64,000 bases of DNA from Streptomyces djakartensis (lineage in GTDB: Bacteria > Actinomycetota > Actinomycetes > Streptomycetales > Streptomycetaceae): positions 310,001 to 374,000 of the forward strand of contig NZ_BMWE01000003.1 in the NCBI RefSeq assembly GCF_014651075.1, given 5' to 3'. A program made the position numbers and the translations under genes. The notes under the pieces are model-generated. The model saw only the letters and a program-made list of their open reading frames with translations. It did not search any database and was not told the origin of the DNA. Below are positions 21,222 through 31,614 of this stretch, one piece after another (the first letter of the stretch is position 1; each line of letters starts with the position of its first letter).

Positions 21222-22484
21222 GTGAGCACCTTCAAGGCCCCCAAGGGCACGTACGACCTGATCCCGCCGGACAGCGCGAAGTACCTCGCCGTCCGCGAGG
21301 CCATCGCCGCGCCGCTGCGCGACTCCGGTTACGGCTACATCGAGACGCCGGGCTTCGAGAACGTGGAGCTCTTCGCGCGCGGGGTCGGCGAGTCCACCGA
21401 CATCGTCACCAAGGAGATGTACGCCTTCGAGACCAAGGGCGGCGACCGGCTCGCCCTGCGCCCCGAGGGCACGGCCTCGGTTCTGCGCGCGGCGCTGGAG
21501 GCCAACCTGCACAAGGCGGGCAACCTCCCGGTCAAGCTCTGGTACTCGGGTTCGTACTACCGCTACGAGCGCCCCCAGAAGGGCCGCTACCGCCACTTCT
21601 CCCAGGTCGGCGCCGAGGCGATCGGCGCCGAGGACCCGGCGCTCGACGCCGAGCTGATCATCCTGGCCGACCAGGCGTACCGCTCGCTGGGCCTGAGCGA
21701 CTTCCGGATCCTGCTCAACAGCCTGGGCGACAAGGAGTGCCGCCCGGTGTACCGGACGGCGCTGCAGGAGTTCCTGCGCGGCCTGGACCTGGACGAGGAC
21801 ACCCTGCGCCGCGCGGAGATCAACCCGCTGCGCGTCCTGGACGACAAGCGCGAGTCGGTCCAGAAGCAGCTGGGGGACGCCCCGCTGCTGCGCGACTACC
21901 TCTGCGACGCGTGCAAGGCGTACCACGAGGAGGTCCGCGAGCTGATCACGGCGGCGGGCGTCGCCTTCGAGGACGACCCGAAGCTCGTGCGCGGCCTGGA
22001 CTACTACACCCGCACGACCTTCGAGTTCGTCCACGACGGCCTCGGCTCCCAGTCCGCGGTGGGCGGCGGCGGCCGCTACGACGGCCTGTCCGAGATGATC
22101 GGCGGACCCGCGCTGCCGTCCGTCGGCTGGGCCCTCGGCGTCGACCGCACCGTCCTCGCCCTGGAGGCGGAGGGCGTCGAACTCGAACTGCCCGCCACCA
22201 CCAGCGTGTTCGCCGTCCCGCTCGGCGAGGAGGCCCGCCGCGTCCTGTTCGCCAAGGTCACCGAGCTGCGCAAGAACGGCGTGGCGGCCGACTTCTCCTA
22301 CGGCGGCAAGGGCCTCAAGGGCGCGATGAAGAACGCCAACCGCAGCGGCGCCCGCTACACGATCGTCGCCGGCGAACGCGACCTCGCCGACGGCGTCGTC
22401 CAGCTCAAGGACATGGAGTCGGGCGAGCAGACGCCGGTGGGCGTCAACGAGATCGTGGCGGAACTGGAAGCGCGGCTGGGCTGA
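21222..22484 (+). CDS. hisS: histidyl-tRNA synthetase
   Basis: A 420-aa class II aminoacyl-tRNA synthetase that charges tRNA-His. Motif 1 lies near residue 40, motif 2 is [16 protein letters not shown], and the histidine-specific [15 protein letters not shown] is present. Motif 3 surrounds ALGVDRTVL, and an anticodon-binding domain forms the last 95 residues. GTG 21222 gives the usual [12 protein letters not shown] start; the ribosome site is weak. A strong terminator follows. Confidence 0.96.
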   Translation: MSTFKAPKGTYDLIPPDSAKYLAVREAIAAPLRDSGYGYIETPGFENVELFARGVGESTDIVTKEMYAFETKGGDRLALRPEGTASVLRAALEANLHKAGNLPVKLWYSGSYYRYERPQKGRYRHFSQVGAEAIGAEDPALDAELIILADQAYRSLGLSDFRILLNSLGDKECRPVYRTALQEFLRGLDLDEDTLRRAEINPLRVLDDKRESVQKQLGDAPLLRDYLCDACKAYHEEVRELITAAGVAFEDDPKLVRGLDYYTRTTFEFVHDGLGSQSAVGGGGRYDGLSEMIGGPALPSVGWALGVDRTVLALEAEGVELELPATTSVFAVPLGEEARRVLFAKVTELRKNGVAADFSYGGKGLKGAMKNANRSGARYTIVAGERDLADGVVQLKDMESGEQTPVGVNEIVAELEARLG

Positions 22485-22489
22485 GACGC

Positions 22490-22524
22490 GTCGCAAGGCG
22501 CCGGGCCTCCCGGCGCCTTGCGAC
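22490..22524 (+). terminator. terminator after hisS
   Basis: A perfect 16-bp stem with a 3-nt CCT loop begins 6 nt after the hisS stop. Confidence 0.9.
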
Positions 22525-22660
22525 GGGCACCGGCCGGAACCCGCCCCTCAGGGGCGCCGCGCGGACATGCTTATGTCCGCTGAACGGTGGACGGAGGCCC
22601 CGTGCGGCACAATGGCCCTGACCGAAGCAGTCCGGGTCTCTAGTGACGGAATCGGGCGGG

Positions 22661-23317
22661 ATGAGCAAGACGACAGTGAAGGACGTCTCCACGGAGCCAC
22701 AGCCGGAGCGCGCCGGGATCGCGCCCCGTCGTGAGGGCGGTAGCCGGGCCTTCGCCCTGTTGCTGGTGATCACCGGAGCGGCGGGGCTGCTCGCGTCGTG
22801 GGTCATCACGATCGACAAGTTCAAGATCCTCGAGGCCAAGGTCGAGGGCAAGACGTTCACGCCCGGCTGCAGCCTCAACCCGGTCGTCTCCTGCGGCAGC
22901 GTCATGGAGAGCAAGCAGGCCGCCGTCTTCGGCTTCCCGAACCCGATGCTCGGCCTGGTCTGCTACGGCATCGTCATCGGCGTCGGCGTGGCGCTGCTCG
23001 CACGCGCCCGCTTCCCGCGCTGGTACTGGCTCACCTTCAACGCCGGCTGCCTGTTCGGCGTCGCCTTCTGCGCCTGGCTGATGTTCCAGTCCCTGTACCG
23101 GATCAACGCGCTGTGCCTGTGGTGCTCCCTCGCCTGGGTCGCGACGATCCTGATGTTCTGGTACGTGACGTCGTTCAACATCCGCAAGGGCTTCCTGCCC
23201 GCCCCGAACTGGCTCAAGGGCTTCTTCGGCGAGTTCACCTGGGTCATGCCCGTGCTGCACATCGGCATCATCGGCATGCTGGTCCTGACCCGCTGGTGGG
23301 ACTTCTGGACCAGCTGA
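22661..23317 (+). CDS. vitamin K epoxide reductase family membrane protein
   Basis: A 218-aa protein (224 aa from the alternative GTG at 22643) with four or five transmembrane helices. The VKOR pattern is clear: CSLNPVVSCGSVM before a helix and the active-site CxxC in INALCLWCSLAW. Bacterial VKOR enzymes reoxidise DsbA-like proteins with quinone, so it likely supports disulfide formation outside the membrane. I prefer ATG 22661 because no ribosome site precedes the GTG, but neither start is well marked. It stands alone between hisS and rarA. Confidence 0.87.
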   Translation: MSKTTVKDVSTEPQPERAGIAPRREGGSRAFALLLVITGAAGLLASWVITIDKFKILEAKVEGKTFTPGCSLNPVVSCGSVMESKQAAVFGFPNPMLGLVCYGIVIGVGVALLARARFPRWYWLTFNAGCLFGVAFCAWLMFQSLYRINALCLWCSLAWVATILMFWYVTSFNIRKGFLPAPNWLKGFFGEFTWVMPVLHIGIIGMLVLTRWWDFWTS

Positions 23318-23370
23318 GCCCGCTCCGGGGCCCGGCCGGATTGTCAGTGCGTTGATTTAGGGTTTCAGAC

Positions 23371-24726
23371 GTGGAGCCCGACCTGTTCACCGCCGCAGCC
23401 GAAGAACGCCAGGAGAAGGAACCGTCCAGCAGCCCCCTGGCGGTGCGGATGCGCCCGCGCACCCTCGACGAGGTCGTGGGCCAGCAGCATCTGCTGAAGC
23501 CGGGCTCGCCCCTGCGCAGACTGGTCGGCGAGGGCGCCGCCGGACCCGCCGGCGCCTCCTCGGTGCTCCTCTGGGGCCCGCCCGGCACCGGCAAGACCAC
23601 CCTGGCGTACGTCGTCTCCAAGGCCACCGACGCCCGCTTCGTGGAACTGTCCGCGATCACCGCGGGCGTCAAGGAGGTCCGCGCGGTCATCGACGGCGCC
23701 CGTCGCGCCTCCGGTGGGTACGGCAAGGAGACCGTCCTCTTCCTCGACGAGATCCACCGCTTCAGCAAGGCCCAGCAGGACTCCCTGCTCCCGGCCGTCG
23801 AGAACCGCTGGGTGACGCTGATCGCGGCGACGACGGAGAACCCGTACTTCTCGGTGATCTCACCCCTGCTCTCCCGTTCCCTGCTGCTCACCCTCGAACC
23901 GCTGACCGACGACGACATCAGGGGCCTCATCCGCCGCGCCCTCACCGACGAGCGCGGTCTCAGGGGCGCCGTCACCCTCCCCGAGGAAACCGAGAGCCAC
24001 CTCGTGCGCATCGCCGGCGGCGACGCCCGCCGCGCCCTGACCGCCCTGGAGGCGGCCGCCGGAGCCGCCCTGGACAAGGGCGAGACGGAGATCGGCCTGA
24101 CCACCCTGGAGGAGACGGTCGACCGCGCCGCCGTGAAGTACGACCGCGACGGCGACCAGCACTACGACGTGGCCAGCGCTCTGATCAAGTCCATCCGCGG
24201 ATCCGACGTGGACGCCGCCCTGCACTACCTGGCCCGCATGATCGAGGCCGGCGAGGACCCCCGCTTCATCGCCCGGCGTCTGATGATCTCCGCCAGCGAG
24301 GACATCGGGCTGGCCGATCCGACCGCCCTGCAGACGGCGGTCGCCGCCGCCCAGGCCGTCGCCATGATCGGCTTCCCCGAGGCCGCCCTCACCCTCAGCC
24401 ACGCCACCATCGCCCTCGCCCTCGCGCCCAAGTCCAACGCCGCGACCACCGCGATCGGCGCCGCGCTGGAGGACGTCCGCAAGGGCCTGGCCGGACCGGT
24501 CCCCGCGCATCTGCGCGACAGCCACTACAAGGGCGCGACCAAGCTCGGCCACGGCCACGGATACGTCTACCCGCACGACCTGCCCGAGGGCATCGCGGCC
24601 CAGCAGTACGCCCCGGACGCGCTCAAGGACCGCGAGTACTACGAGCCCACCCGGCACGGCGCGGAGGCGCGCTACGCGGACGCCGTCGAGTGGACCCGGA
24701 AGAACCTCGGTCGAAAGCGGTCCTGA
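23371..24726 (+). CDS. rarA: AAA+ recombination factor RarA/MgsA
   Basis: A 451-aa replication-associated ATPase of the RarA/MgsA/WRNIP1 family. Walker A is [15 protein letters not shown], Walker B is [15 protein letters not shown], and the family C-terminus [14 protein letters not shown] is complete. It acts at stalled replication forks, which fits ruvCAB elsewhere in the window. GTG 23371 lacks a clear ribosome site, so a leaderless or weakly translated message is possible. rpsD lies 309 nt downstream. Confidence 0.93.
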   Translation: MEPDLFTAAAEERQEKEPSSSPLAVRMRPRTLDEVVGQQHLLKPGSPLRRLVGEGAAGPAGASSVLLWGPPGTGKTTLAYVVSKATDARFVELSAITAGVKEVRAVIDGARRASGGYGKETVLFLDEIHRFSKAQQDSLLPAVENRWVTLIAATTENPYFSVISPLLSRSLLLTLEPLTDDDIRGLIRRALTDERGLRGAVTLPEETESHLVRIAGGDARRALTALEAAAGAALDKGETEIGLTTLEETVDRAAVKYDRDGDQHYDVASALIKSIRGSDVDAALHYLARMIEAGEDPRFIARRLMISASEDIGLADPTALQTAVAAAQAVAMIGFPEAALTLSHATIALALAPKSNAATTAIGAALEDVRKGLAGPVPAHLRDSHYKGATKLGHGHGYVYPHDLPEGIAAQQYAPDALKDREYYEPTRHGAEARYADAVEWTRKNLGRKRS

Positions 24727-25035
24727 GCACCCTGTAAACTCGTCCGGAGTGCCGCGTCCCGTGCAGTCAGAACGGGACAGTCGGCCGGAGCCGGTCGGGG
24801 CACAGTCCTCCGGATCCGGTTCCAGGAGCGTCGCGCACCGTCGAACGGTGTCGCGGGCAGCCCACCACCACCCGCCCCTGGCGGGAGCGGCCGGTGGGCC
24901 ACTCGCGTGCTGCACGTATGTGCCCAGACCAGGGGAGCGGCTGCCCACCCCGTCCGCAAGGGCGAGGCGGGATTCCCCGGCTGCGGATGCGACCTCCCAC
25001 AACCCTGACAAGCCGAATCAAGGAAATGAGAGACA
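24727..25035 (+). promoter_or_regulatory. 309-nt gap: structured rpsD leader
   Basis: No gene is visible. A TAAACT hexamer at about 24734 could be a -10. Downstream lie several stems: GTCCCGT/ACGGGAC (24756-24762 with 24772-24778), and a branched element in which GCCCACC (24860-24866) pairs with GGTGGGC (24893-24899) around an inner CCCGCC/GGCGGG hairpin. A long structured leader before rpsD invites comparison with S4 autoregulation, but no known S4 leader is recognised. Confidence 0.4.
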
Positions 25036-25650
25036 GTGGCGAACCAGTCCCGCCCCAAGGTCAAGAAGTCGCGTGCCCTCGGCATCGCGCTGACCCCGAA
25101 GGCCGTCAAGTACTTCGAGGCCCGCCCCTACCCGCCGGGTGAGCACGGCCGCGGCCGCAAGCAGAACTCGGACTACAAGGTCCGTCTGCTCGAGAAGCAG
25201 CGCCTGCGCGCGCAGTACGACGTGTCCGAGCGTCAGCTCGTCCGCGCCTACGAGCGTGCCTCCAAGGTCCAGGGCAAGACCGGTGAGGCCCTGATCATCG
25301 AGCTCGAGCGTCGTCTCGACGCCCTGGTCCTGCGTTCGGGCATCGCCCGCACGATCTACCAGGCCCGTCAGATGGTCGTGCACGGCCACATCGCGGTCAA
25401 CGGCAAGAAGGTCGACAAGCCCTCCTTCCGTGTCCGCCCGGACGACGTCGTGCAGGTGCGCGAGCGCTCCAAGGAGAAGACGCTCTTCACGATCGCCCGT
25501 GAGGGTGGCTTCGCCCCCGAGGGCGAGACCCCGCGCTACCTCCAGGTGAACCTCAAGGCCCTGGCGTTCCGCCTGGACCGTGAGCCGAACCGCAAGGAGA
25601 TCCCGGTGATCTGCGACGAGCAGCTCGTCGTCGAGTACTACGCCCGCTGA
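25036..25650 (+). CDS. rpsD: 30S ribosomal protein S4
   Basis: A 204-aa primary 16S rRNA-binding protein. The S4 RNA-binding domain is evident in [34 protein letters not shown]. This copy lacks the zinc-ribbon cysteines in the N-terminus ([17 protein letters not shown]), so it is the cysteine-free actinobacterial form. GTG start. It stands alone rather than in the alpha operon, as usual in Streptomyces, and ends at a terminator. Confidence 0.97.
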   Translation: MANQSRPKVKKSRALGIALTPKAVKYFEARPYPPGEHGRGRKQNSDYKVRLLEKQRLRAQYDVSERQLVRAYERASKVQGKTGEALIIELERRLDALVLRSGIARTIYQARQMVVHGHIAVNGKKVDKPSFRVRPDDVVQVRERSKEKTLFTIAREGGFAPEGETPRYLQVNLKALAFRLDREPNRKEIPVICDEQLVVEYYAR

Positions 25651-25675
25651 TCTCTCGGCAGGCACGCGGTACCTC

Positions 25676-25720
25676 AGCCCGCCGTCTCCCCGCCCTTCCG
25701 GGCGGGCGGGACGGCGGGCT
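25676..25720 (+). terminator. terminator after rpsD
   Basis: An 11-bp stem (AGCCCGCCGTC) with a nested CCCGCC-type hairpin inside lies 26 nt after rpsD and is followed by TTTCG. Confidence 0.85.
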
Positions 25721-25837
25721 TTCGCGATTGCCCTGCCCCTGGGCGGTAATCCGGTACGGAGCGCCACCCCCGGCGCGATAGGCTCGTGGCACGACTTTTT
25801 CGATGTTCAGGCACGTTTCAGGGAGCGGGTGCACACA

Positions 25838-26269
25838 GTGTCCGGTGGAGAGGTGGCCGGGATCCTGGTGGCCGTCTTCTGGGCGATCCTGGTCTCCTTC
25901 CTCGCCGTCGCGCTGGCGAGGCTGGCCCAGACGCTCAAGGCGACCACCAAGCTCGTGGCGGACGTGACCGACCAGGCCGTCCCGCTGCTGGCGGACGCCT
26001 CCTCCGCGGTGCGTTCCGCGCAGACCCAGATCGACCGGGTCGACGCGATCGCCTCCGACGTCCAGGAGGTCACGTCGAACGCCTCCGCGCTGTCGACCAC
26101 CGTCGCGTCCACCTTCGGCGGCCCCCTGGTCAAGGTCGCCGCCTTCGGGTACGGCGTGCGCCGGGCCATCGGCGGCCGCAAGCAGGAGGCGCCGGCCAAG
26201 GAGTCCAGGCGGGCCGTGATCGTGGGCCGTACGGTCTCCCGGCGCAGCACCCGAGGCAAGAAGGACTGA
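25838..26269 (+). CDS. DUF948 membrane protein
   Basis: A 143-aa protein with one N-terminal transmembrane helix (AGILVAVFWAILVSFLAVALA), then a coiled-coil-like DUF948 stretch (TKLVADVTDQAVPLLADASSAVRSA) and a basic tail. I start at GTG 25838 because GGAG sits 12 nt upstream; GTG 25829 in the same frame is only 3 nt from that site. It opens a small cluster with the next gene and alaS. No function is known to me. Confidence 0.82.
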   Translation: MSGGEVAGILVAVFWAILVSFLAVALARLAQTLKATTKLVADVTDQAVPLLADASSAVRSAQTQIDRVDAIASDVQEVTSNASALSTTVASTFGGPLVKVAAFGYGVRRAIGGRKQEAPAKESRRAVIVGRTVSRRSTRGKKD

Positions 26270-26278
26270 GAGTCAGCG

Positions 26279-26632
26279 ATGTTCCGCCGTACCTTCTGGT
26301 TCACCACGGGCGTCGCCGCCGGTGTCTGGGCCACCAACAAGGTCAACCGCAAGCTCAAGCAGCTGACCCCCGAGAGCCTCGCCAGAACCGCGGGGAACAA
26401 GGCGATCGAGGCCGGTCACCGCATCAAGGACCGGGCGGTTGGCTTCGCCCTCGACGTCCGGCACAACATGGCCGTGCGGGAAGCCGAGTTGGGTGACGCC
26501 CTGGGGATCAACGAGAATCCCGAACTCCCCGCCCCCAGGCGGTACGCCGCCATCGAGAACCGCAACAACCCGAAGTACGTCGAGGGCTCGGCGTACCAGA
26601 CGTACCCGTACAACCGGAATGAGGACCACTGA
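26279..26632 (+). CDS. small conserved actinobacterial protein (DUF6167-like)
   Basis: A 117-aa protein that begins [21 protein letters not shown], a short membrane-associating helix, followed by a basic helical segment and a Tyr/Asn-rich tail. Its stop overlaps the alaS start by one base (TGATG), so it is translationally coupled to alaS. It occurs before alaS in many actinobacteria as I recall. Function unknown; the family name is from memory. Confidence 0.82.
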   Translation: MFRRTFWFTTGVAAGVWATNKVNRKLKQLTPESLARTAGNKAIEAGHRIKDRAVGFALDVRHNMAVREAELGDALGINENPELPAPRRYAAIENRNNPKYVEGSAYQTYPYNRNEDH

Positions 26633-29304
26633 TGGAGTCGGCTGAGATTCGCCGCCGCTGGTTGAGCTTCTTCGAGGAGCGCGGTCACACCGTCGTCCCT
26701 TCGGCGTCGCTCATCGCGGACGACCCGACTCTGCTCCTGGTCCCGGCCGGCATGGTGCCCTTCAAGCCCTACTTCCTGGGTGAGGTCAAGCCGCCCTTCG
26801 CCCGCGCCACCAGCGTCCAGAAGTGCGTGCGCACCCCGGACATCGAAGAGGTCGGCAAGACCACCCGGCACGGCACGTTCTTCCAGATGTGCGGCAACTT
26901 CTCCTTCGGCGACTACTTCAAGGAAGGCGCCATCAAGCTCGCCTGGGAGCTGCTCACCAGCCCCCAGGACAAGGGCGGTTACGGCCTCGACCCCGAGCGC
27001 CTGTGGATCACCGTCTACAAGGACGACGACGAGGCCGAGCGCATCTGGCACGAGGTCGTCGGCGTGCCGAAGGAGCGCATCCAGCGCCTCGGCATGAAGG
27101 ACAACTACTGGTCCATGGGCGTCCCCGGCCCCTGCGGCCCCTGCTCCGAGATCAACTACGACCGCGGCCCCGAGTTCGGCGCCGAGGGCGGCCCCGCCGT
27201 CAACGACGAGCGGTACGTGGAGATCTGGAACCTCGTCTTCATGCAGTACGAGCGGGGCGAGGGCATCGGCAAGGACAACTTCGAGATCCTCGGCGAACTG
27301 CCCAGCAAGAACATCGACACCGGCCTCGGCCTCGAGCGCCTCGCCATGATTCTGCAGGGCGTGCAGAACATGTACGAGATCGACACCTCGATGGCCGTCA
27401 TCGACAAGGCCACCGAGCTGACCGGCGTCCGCTACGGCGACGCCCAGGCCTCGGACGTCTCCCTGCGCGTGGTCACCGACCACATGCGCACCTCCGTGAT
27501 GCTCATCGGCGACGGTGTCACCCCCGGCAACGAGGGCCGCGGCTACGTGCTGCGCCGCATCATGCGCCGCGCCATCCGCAACATGCGCCTGCTCGGCGCC
27601 ACCGGTCCGGTCGTCAAGGACCTGATCGACACCGTGATCGGCATGATGGGCCAGCAGTACCCCGAGCTCATCACCGACCGCGAGCGCATCGAGAAGGTCG
27701 CCCTCGCCGAGGAGAACGCCTTCCTCAAGACGCTGAAGGCCGGCACCAACATCCTCGACACGGCCGTCAGCGACACCAAGGCCGCCGGCGGCACCGTCCT
27801 GCCCGGCGACAAGGCCTTCCTGCTCCACGACACCTGGGGCTTCCCGATTGACCTCACCCTGGAGATGGCCGCCGAGCAGGGCCTGTCCGTGGACGAGGAC
27901 GGCTTCCGCCGCCTGATGAAGGAGCAGCGGGAGCGCGCCAAGGCCGACGCCCAGGCCAAGAAGACCGGGCACGCCGGTGCCGGTGCCTACCGTGAGATCG
28001 CCGACCAGGCCGGTGCCACCGACTTCATCGGCTACACCGACACCGAGAGCGAGTCCACGATCGTCGGCATCCTCGTCGACGGTGCCTCCTCCCCGGCCGC
28101 CACCGAGGGCGACGAGGTCGAGATCGTCCTCGACCGCACCCCGTTCTACGCCGAGGGCGGCGGCCAGATCGGCGACACCGGCCGCATCAAGGTCGATTCC
28201 GGTGCCGTCATCGAGATCCGCGACTGCCAGAAGCCGGTCCCCGGGGTCTACGTCCACAAGGGCGTCGTCCAGGTCGGCGAGGTCACCGTCGGCGCCAAGG
28301 CCCACGCCGCCATCGACGACCGCCGCCGCAAGGCCATCGCCCGCGCCCACTCGGCCACGCACCTGACCCACCAGGCCCTGCGCGACGCCCTCGGCCCGAC
28401 GGCCGCCCAGGCCGGTTCCGAGAACCAGCCCGGCCGCTTCCGCTTCGACTTCGGATCGCCGTCCGCCGTCCCGACGGCCGTGATGACCGACGTCGAGCAG
28501 AAGATCAACGAGGTGCTCGCCCGCGACCTGGACGTCCGCGCCGACGTCATGGGCATCGACGAGGCCAAGAAGCAGGGCGCCATCGCCGAGTTCGGCGAGA
28601 AGTACGGCGAGCGCGTGCGCGTGGTGACCATCGGCGACTTCTCCAAGGAGCTGTGCGGCGGCACGCACGTGCACAACACCGCCCAGCTGGGCCTGGTGAA
28701 GCTGCTCGGCGAGTCCTCCATCGGCTCCGGTGTGCGCCGCATCGAGGCCCTGGTCGGCGTGGACGCCTACAACTTCCTGGCCCGGGAGCACACGGTCGTC
28801 GCCCAGCTCCAGGAGCTGATCAAGGGCCGCCCGGAGGAGCTCCCGGAGAAGGTCTCCGCCATGCTCGGCAAGCTGAAGGACGCCGAGAAGGAGATCGAGA
28901 AGTTCCGCGCCGAGAAGGTCCTCCAGGCCGCCGCCGGTCTCGCCGAGTCCGCCAAGGACGTCCGGGGCGTTGCGCTCGTGACCGGTCAGGTCCCCGACGG
29001 CACGACCGCCGACGACCTGCGCAAGCTCGTCCTCGACGTGCGGGGCCGCATCCAGGGCGGCCGGGCCGCCGTCGTCGCCCTGTTCACGGTGGCGAACGGC
29101 AAGCCGCTGACGGTGATCGCCACCAATGAGGCCGCCCGCGAGCGCGGTCTGAAGGCCGGCGACCTGGTCCGCACGGCCGCCAAGACCCTCGGCGGCGGCG
29201 GTGGCGGCAAGCCGGACGTCGCCCAGGGCGGCGGCCAGAACCCGGCCGCCGTCGGTGACGCCGTCGACGCCGTCGAGCGCCTGGTCGCCGAGACGGCCAA
29301 GTAA
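26632..29304 (+). CDS. alaS: alanyl-tRNA synthetase
   Basis: An 890-aa enzyme with all three parts of AlaS. The catalytic core ([19 protein letters not shown] to about 460) contains [15 protein letters not shown]. The editing domain that clears Ser- and Gly-tRNA carries [12 protein letters not shown] and the zinc ligands of [10 protein letters not shown]. The C-Ala domain ends at about 890 with a Gly-rich GGGGGGKPD patch. Length is normal. It overlaps the preceding gene by one base and leads into ruvX, mltG and aroE. Confidence 0.97.
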   Translation: MESAEIRRRWLSFFEERGHTVVPSASLIADDPTLLLVPAGMVPFKPYFLGEVKPPFARATSVQKCVRTPDIEEVGKTTRHGTFFQMCGNFSFGDYFKEGAIKLAWELLTSPQDKGGYGLDPERLWITVYKDDDEAERIWHEVVGVPKERIQRLGMKDNYWSMGVPGPCGPCSEINYDRGPEFGAEGGPAVNDERYVEIWNLVFMQYERGEGIGKDNFEILGELPSKNIDTGLGLERLAMILQGVQNMYEIDTSMAVIDKATELTGVRYGDAQASDVSLRVVTDHMRTSVMLIGDGVTPGNEGRGYVLRRIMRRAIRNMRLLGATGPVVKDLIDTVIGMMGQQYPELITDRERIEKVALAEENAFLKTLKAGTNILDTAVSDTKAAGGTVLPGDKAFLLHDTWGFPIDLTLEMAAEQGLSVDEDGFRRLMKEQRERAKADAQAKKTGHAGAGAYREIADQAGATDFIGYTDTESESTIVGILVDGASSPAATEGDEVEIVLDRTPFYAEGGGQIGDTGRIKVDSGAVIEIRDCQKPVPGVYVHKGVVQVGEVTVGAKAHAAIDDRRRKAIARAHSATHLTHQALRDALGPTAAQAGSENQPGRFRFDFGSPSAVPTAVMTDVEQKINEVLARDLDVRADVMGIDEAKKQGAIAEFGEKYGERVRVVTIGDFSKELCGGTHVHNTAQLGLVKLLGESSIGSGVRRIEALVGVDAYNFLAREHTVVAQLQELIKGRPEELPEKVSAMLGKLKDAEKEIEKFRAEKVLQAAAGLAESAKDVRGVALVTGQVPDGTTADDLRKLVLDVRGRIQGGRAAVVALFTVANGKPLTVIATNEAARERGLKAGDLVRTAAKTLGGGGGGKPDVAQGGGQNPAAVGDAVDAVERLVAETAK

Positions 29305-29320
29305 GGATCAGGTAGAGAAG

Positions 29321-29785
29321 ATGCGCAGAGGACGTCGACTCGCGATCGACGTCGGGGACGCCCGCATCGGGGTCGCCTCGTGCGACCCCGACGGGATCCT
29401 CGCCACCCCGGTGGAGACGGTGCCAGGGCGTGACATCCCCGCAGCTCACCGACGGTTGAAGCAACTCGTCGAGGAGTACGAGCCGATCGAGGTGGTGGTC
29501 GGTCTCCCGCGTTCCCTCAAGGGCGGCGAGGGCCCGGCCGCGGTCAAGGTCCGTGGCTTCGTCCAGGAACTGGCGCGCATGATCGCGCCGATTCCGGTGA
29601 GACTCGTCGATGAACGCATGACGACGGTGACGGCCAGTCAGGGACTGCGCGCCTCGGGCGTGAGATCCAAGAAGGGGCGGTCCGTGATCGACCAGGCAGC
29701 AGCCGTGATCATCCTGCAACAGGCCCTTGAATCCGAACGGGTGTCAGGTAAAGCACCCGGCGAAGGCGTCGAAGTGGTCATCTGA
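29321..29785 (+). CDS. ruvX: RuvX/YqgF RNase H-fold protein
   Basis: A 154-aa protein of the YqgF family, linked to 16S rRNA 5'-end maturation and proposed as a Holliday junction resolvase. The RNase H-like core is visible in RRLAIDVGDARIGVASCDPDG, VGLPRSLKGGEGPA, RLVDERMTTVTA and IDQAAAVIILQQAL, with the acidic residues intact. ATG 29321 is 16 nt after alaS; the longer frame to 29201 merely overlaps alaS. The alaS-ruvX-mltG order is conserved across many bacteria. Confidence 0.93.
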   Translation: MRRGRRLAIDVGDARIGVASCDPDGILATPVETVPGRDIPAAHRRLKQLVEEYEPIEVVVGLPRSLKGGEGPAAVKVRGFVQELARMIAPIPVRLVDERMTTVTASQGLRASGVRSKKGRSVIDQAAAVIILQQALESERVSGKAPGEGVEVVI

Positions 29786-29906
29786 TCGCGATACGGTAAC
29801 GTTCCGCGCGATGCGGCGGCGTTCGAACAGCCACCGCACAGCAAGAGGCGGGACGGGAGGCGGGCCGGAAGCCGCGCGACCGCCGCCTCGCGGCTCTAGG
29901 GGATCG

Positions 29907-31604
29907 ATGACTGAGTATGGCCGGAGCCCAGGCTCCGAACCGTGGCATCCGGAGGACCCGTTGTACGGGGACGGCGGATGGGGAGGCCAGCAGGCCCACC
30001 AGGGTCAGCAGTCCCCCTACGGCGGCCAGCCGCAGCACTATCCAGAGCAGCAGCAGTACGGCGACTGGGGCACCGGCGAGCAGGCCGGACACGGTCAGCA
30101 GCAGTACCCGTACGACCAGCAGTACGCGGCGCAGGGACGCCAGCCCTACCAGGGGCAGGAGTACGCGCAGGGGCACGGCTCTCAGCAGGGCCAGTACCAG
30201 CAGCAGTACCACGACGGTGGTTGGGCCACCGGATCGCACCCGCACACGCCGTACCCCGGGGACGCCGCGGACCCCTACGGGCAGCACGCCGGCGGGTACG
30301 GCCCGGAACAGGCGGACGACTACGGCACGGCCGATGCCTACCCGCCTCCGGAACCGCCCGGCCGGCGGCGCGCCGAGCCGGAACCGGAGCCGGAGACCGA
30401 CTGGGACCCCGGACCCGACCAGGGCGAGCACGCCTTCTTCGCCGGCGGGGACGACGATGACGACGGCGACGAGCAGCGGGACCGCCGCGGGCGCGACGAC
30501 CAGCGAGCACGGGGCGGCAAACCGAAGAAGAGCCGCAACGGCATGGCCTGCCTGCTGGTCGCCGTGGTCCTGGGCGGCGGTCTGGCGGGCGTCAGTTACT
30601 TCGGCTACCAGTTCTTCCAGGACCGTTTCGCCGACGCCCCGGACTTCGCCGGGGACGGCAGCGGGCAGGAAGTGTCCGTCGAGATCCCCAAGGGCGCGGA
30701 CGGCTACGCGATCGGCCGGGTGCTGAAGTCGGCCGGGGTCGTCAAGAGCGTCGACGCCTTCGTCTCGGCGCAGGCCGGCAACCCCGACGGCCGGAACATC
30801 CAGGACGGCGTGTACACGCTGCAGAAGCAAATGTCGGCCGCGAGCGCGGTCGAGATGATGCTCAGCCCGGAGAGCCGCGACAACCTGATCATCGCCGAGG
30901 GCAAGCGCAACGCCGACATCTACCGCCTCATCGACAAGCGGCTGGAAGTCGAGGAAGGCACCACCGCCGCCGTCGCCAAGAAGGACTACGAGAAGCTCGG
31001 CCTGCCCGGCTGGGCGATGAACCACCCGGGCGTCAAGGACCCGCTGGAAGGCTTCCTCTACCCCTCCAGTTACGGCATCGCCAAGGGACAGACCCCGGAG
31101 GGCGTCCTGAAGCAGATGGTCGAGCGAGCCACCCAGACGTACGACAAGCTCGGCGTCGAGCAGAAGGCCCAGAGCCTCGGGCTCGAGGACCCCTGGCAGC
31201 TGATCACCGTGGCGAGCCTGGCCCAGGCCGAGGGCACGAGCCACGACGACTTCCGCAAGATGGCCGAGGTCGTCTACAACCGCATGAAGCCGGGGAACCC
31301 GCAGACCAACGGCATGCTGGAGTTCGACTCCACGTACAACTACATCAAGAACCAGAGCAAGATCGACCTGAGTCTGAGCGAACTGCGGACCTACGACAAC
31401 CCGTACAACACGTACTTCCACAAGGGCCTGCCGCCCGGACCGATCGACAACCCGGGGGAGGAGGCGCTGAAGGGCGCTCTCAACCCGACCAAGGACGGCT
31501 GGTACTACTTCATCTCGCTGGACGGCAAGACCAGCGAGTTCACCAAGACCAACGCGGATCACCAGAAGCTGGTCGACAAGTTCAACGCCTCGCGGAACAA
31601 CTGA
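29907..31604 (+). CDS. mltG: endolytic murein transglycosylase MltG
   Basis: A 565-aa membrane enzyme that cuts nascent glycan strands. The N-terminal 210 residues are a Gln/Tyr/Gly/Pro-rich, disordered cytoplasmic region with acidic runs, much longer than in E. coli. One transmembrane helix (ACLLVAVVLGGGLAGVSYF) is followed by a LysM-like part and the YceG catalytic domain. The catalytic glutamate should be the one in VASLAQAEGTSHDDF. ATG 29907 is chosen since the longer frame enters ruvX. aroE starts 10 nt downstream. Confidence 0.93.
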   Translation: MTEYGRSPGSEPWHPEDPLYGDGGWGGQQAHQGQQSPYGGQPQHYPEQQQYGDWGTGEQAGHGQQQYPYDQQYAAQGRQPYQGQEYAQGHGSQQGQYQQQYHDGGWATGSHPHTPYPGDAADPYGQHAGGYGPEQADDYGTADAYPPPEPPGRRRAEPEPEPETDWDPGPDQGEHAFFAGGDDDDDGDEQRDRRGRDDQRARGGKPKKSRNGMACLLVAVVLGGGLAGVSYFGYQFFQDRFADAPDFAGDGSGQEVSVEIPKGADGYAIGRVLKSAGVVKSVDAFVSAQAGNPDGRNIQDGVYTLQKQMSAASAVEMMLSPESRDNLIIAEGKRNADIYRLIDKRLEVEEGTTAAVAKKDYEKLGLPGWAMNHPGVKDPLEGFLYPSSYGIAKGQTPEGVLKQMVERATQTYDKLGVEQKAQSLGLEDPWQLITVASLAQAEGTSHDDFRKMAEVVYNRMKPGNPQTNGMLEFDSTYNYIKNQSKIDLSLSELRTYDNPYNTYFHKGLPPGPIDNPGEEALKGALNPTKDGWYYFISLDGKTSEFTKTNADHQKLVDKFNASRNN

Positions 31605-31614
31605 GGAACAACCG

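Noticed and set aside
24727..25035. tRNA gene in the rpsD leader
   Set aside because: The stems do not make a cloverleaf and no T-loop sequence is present.
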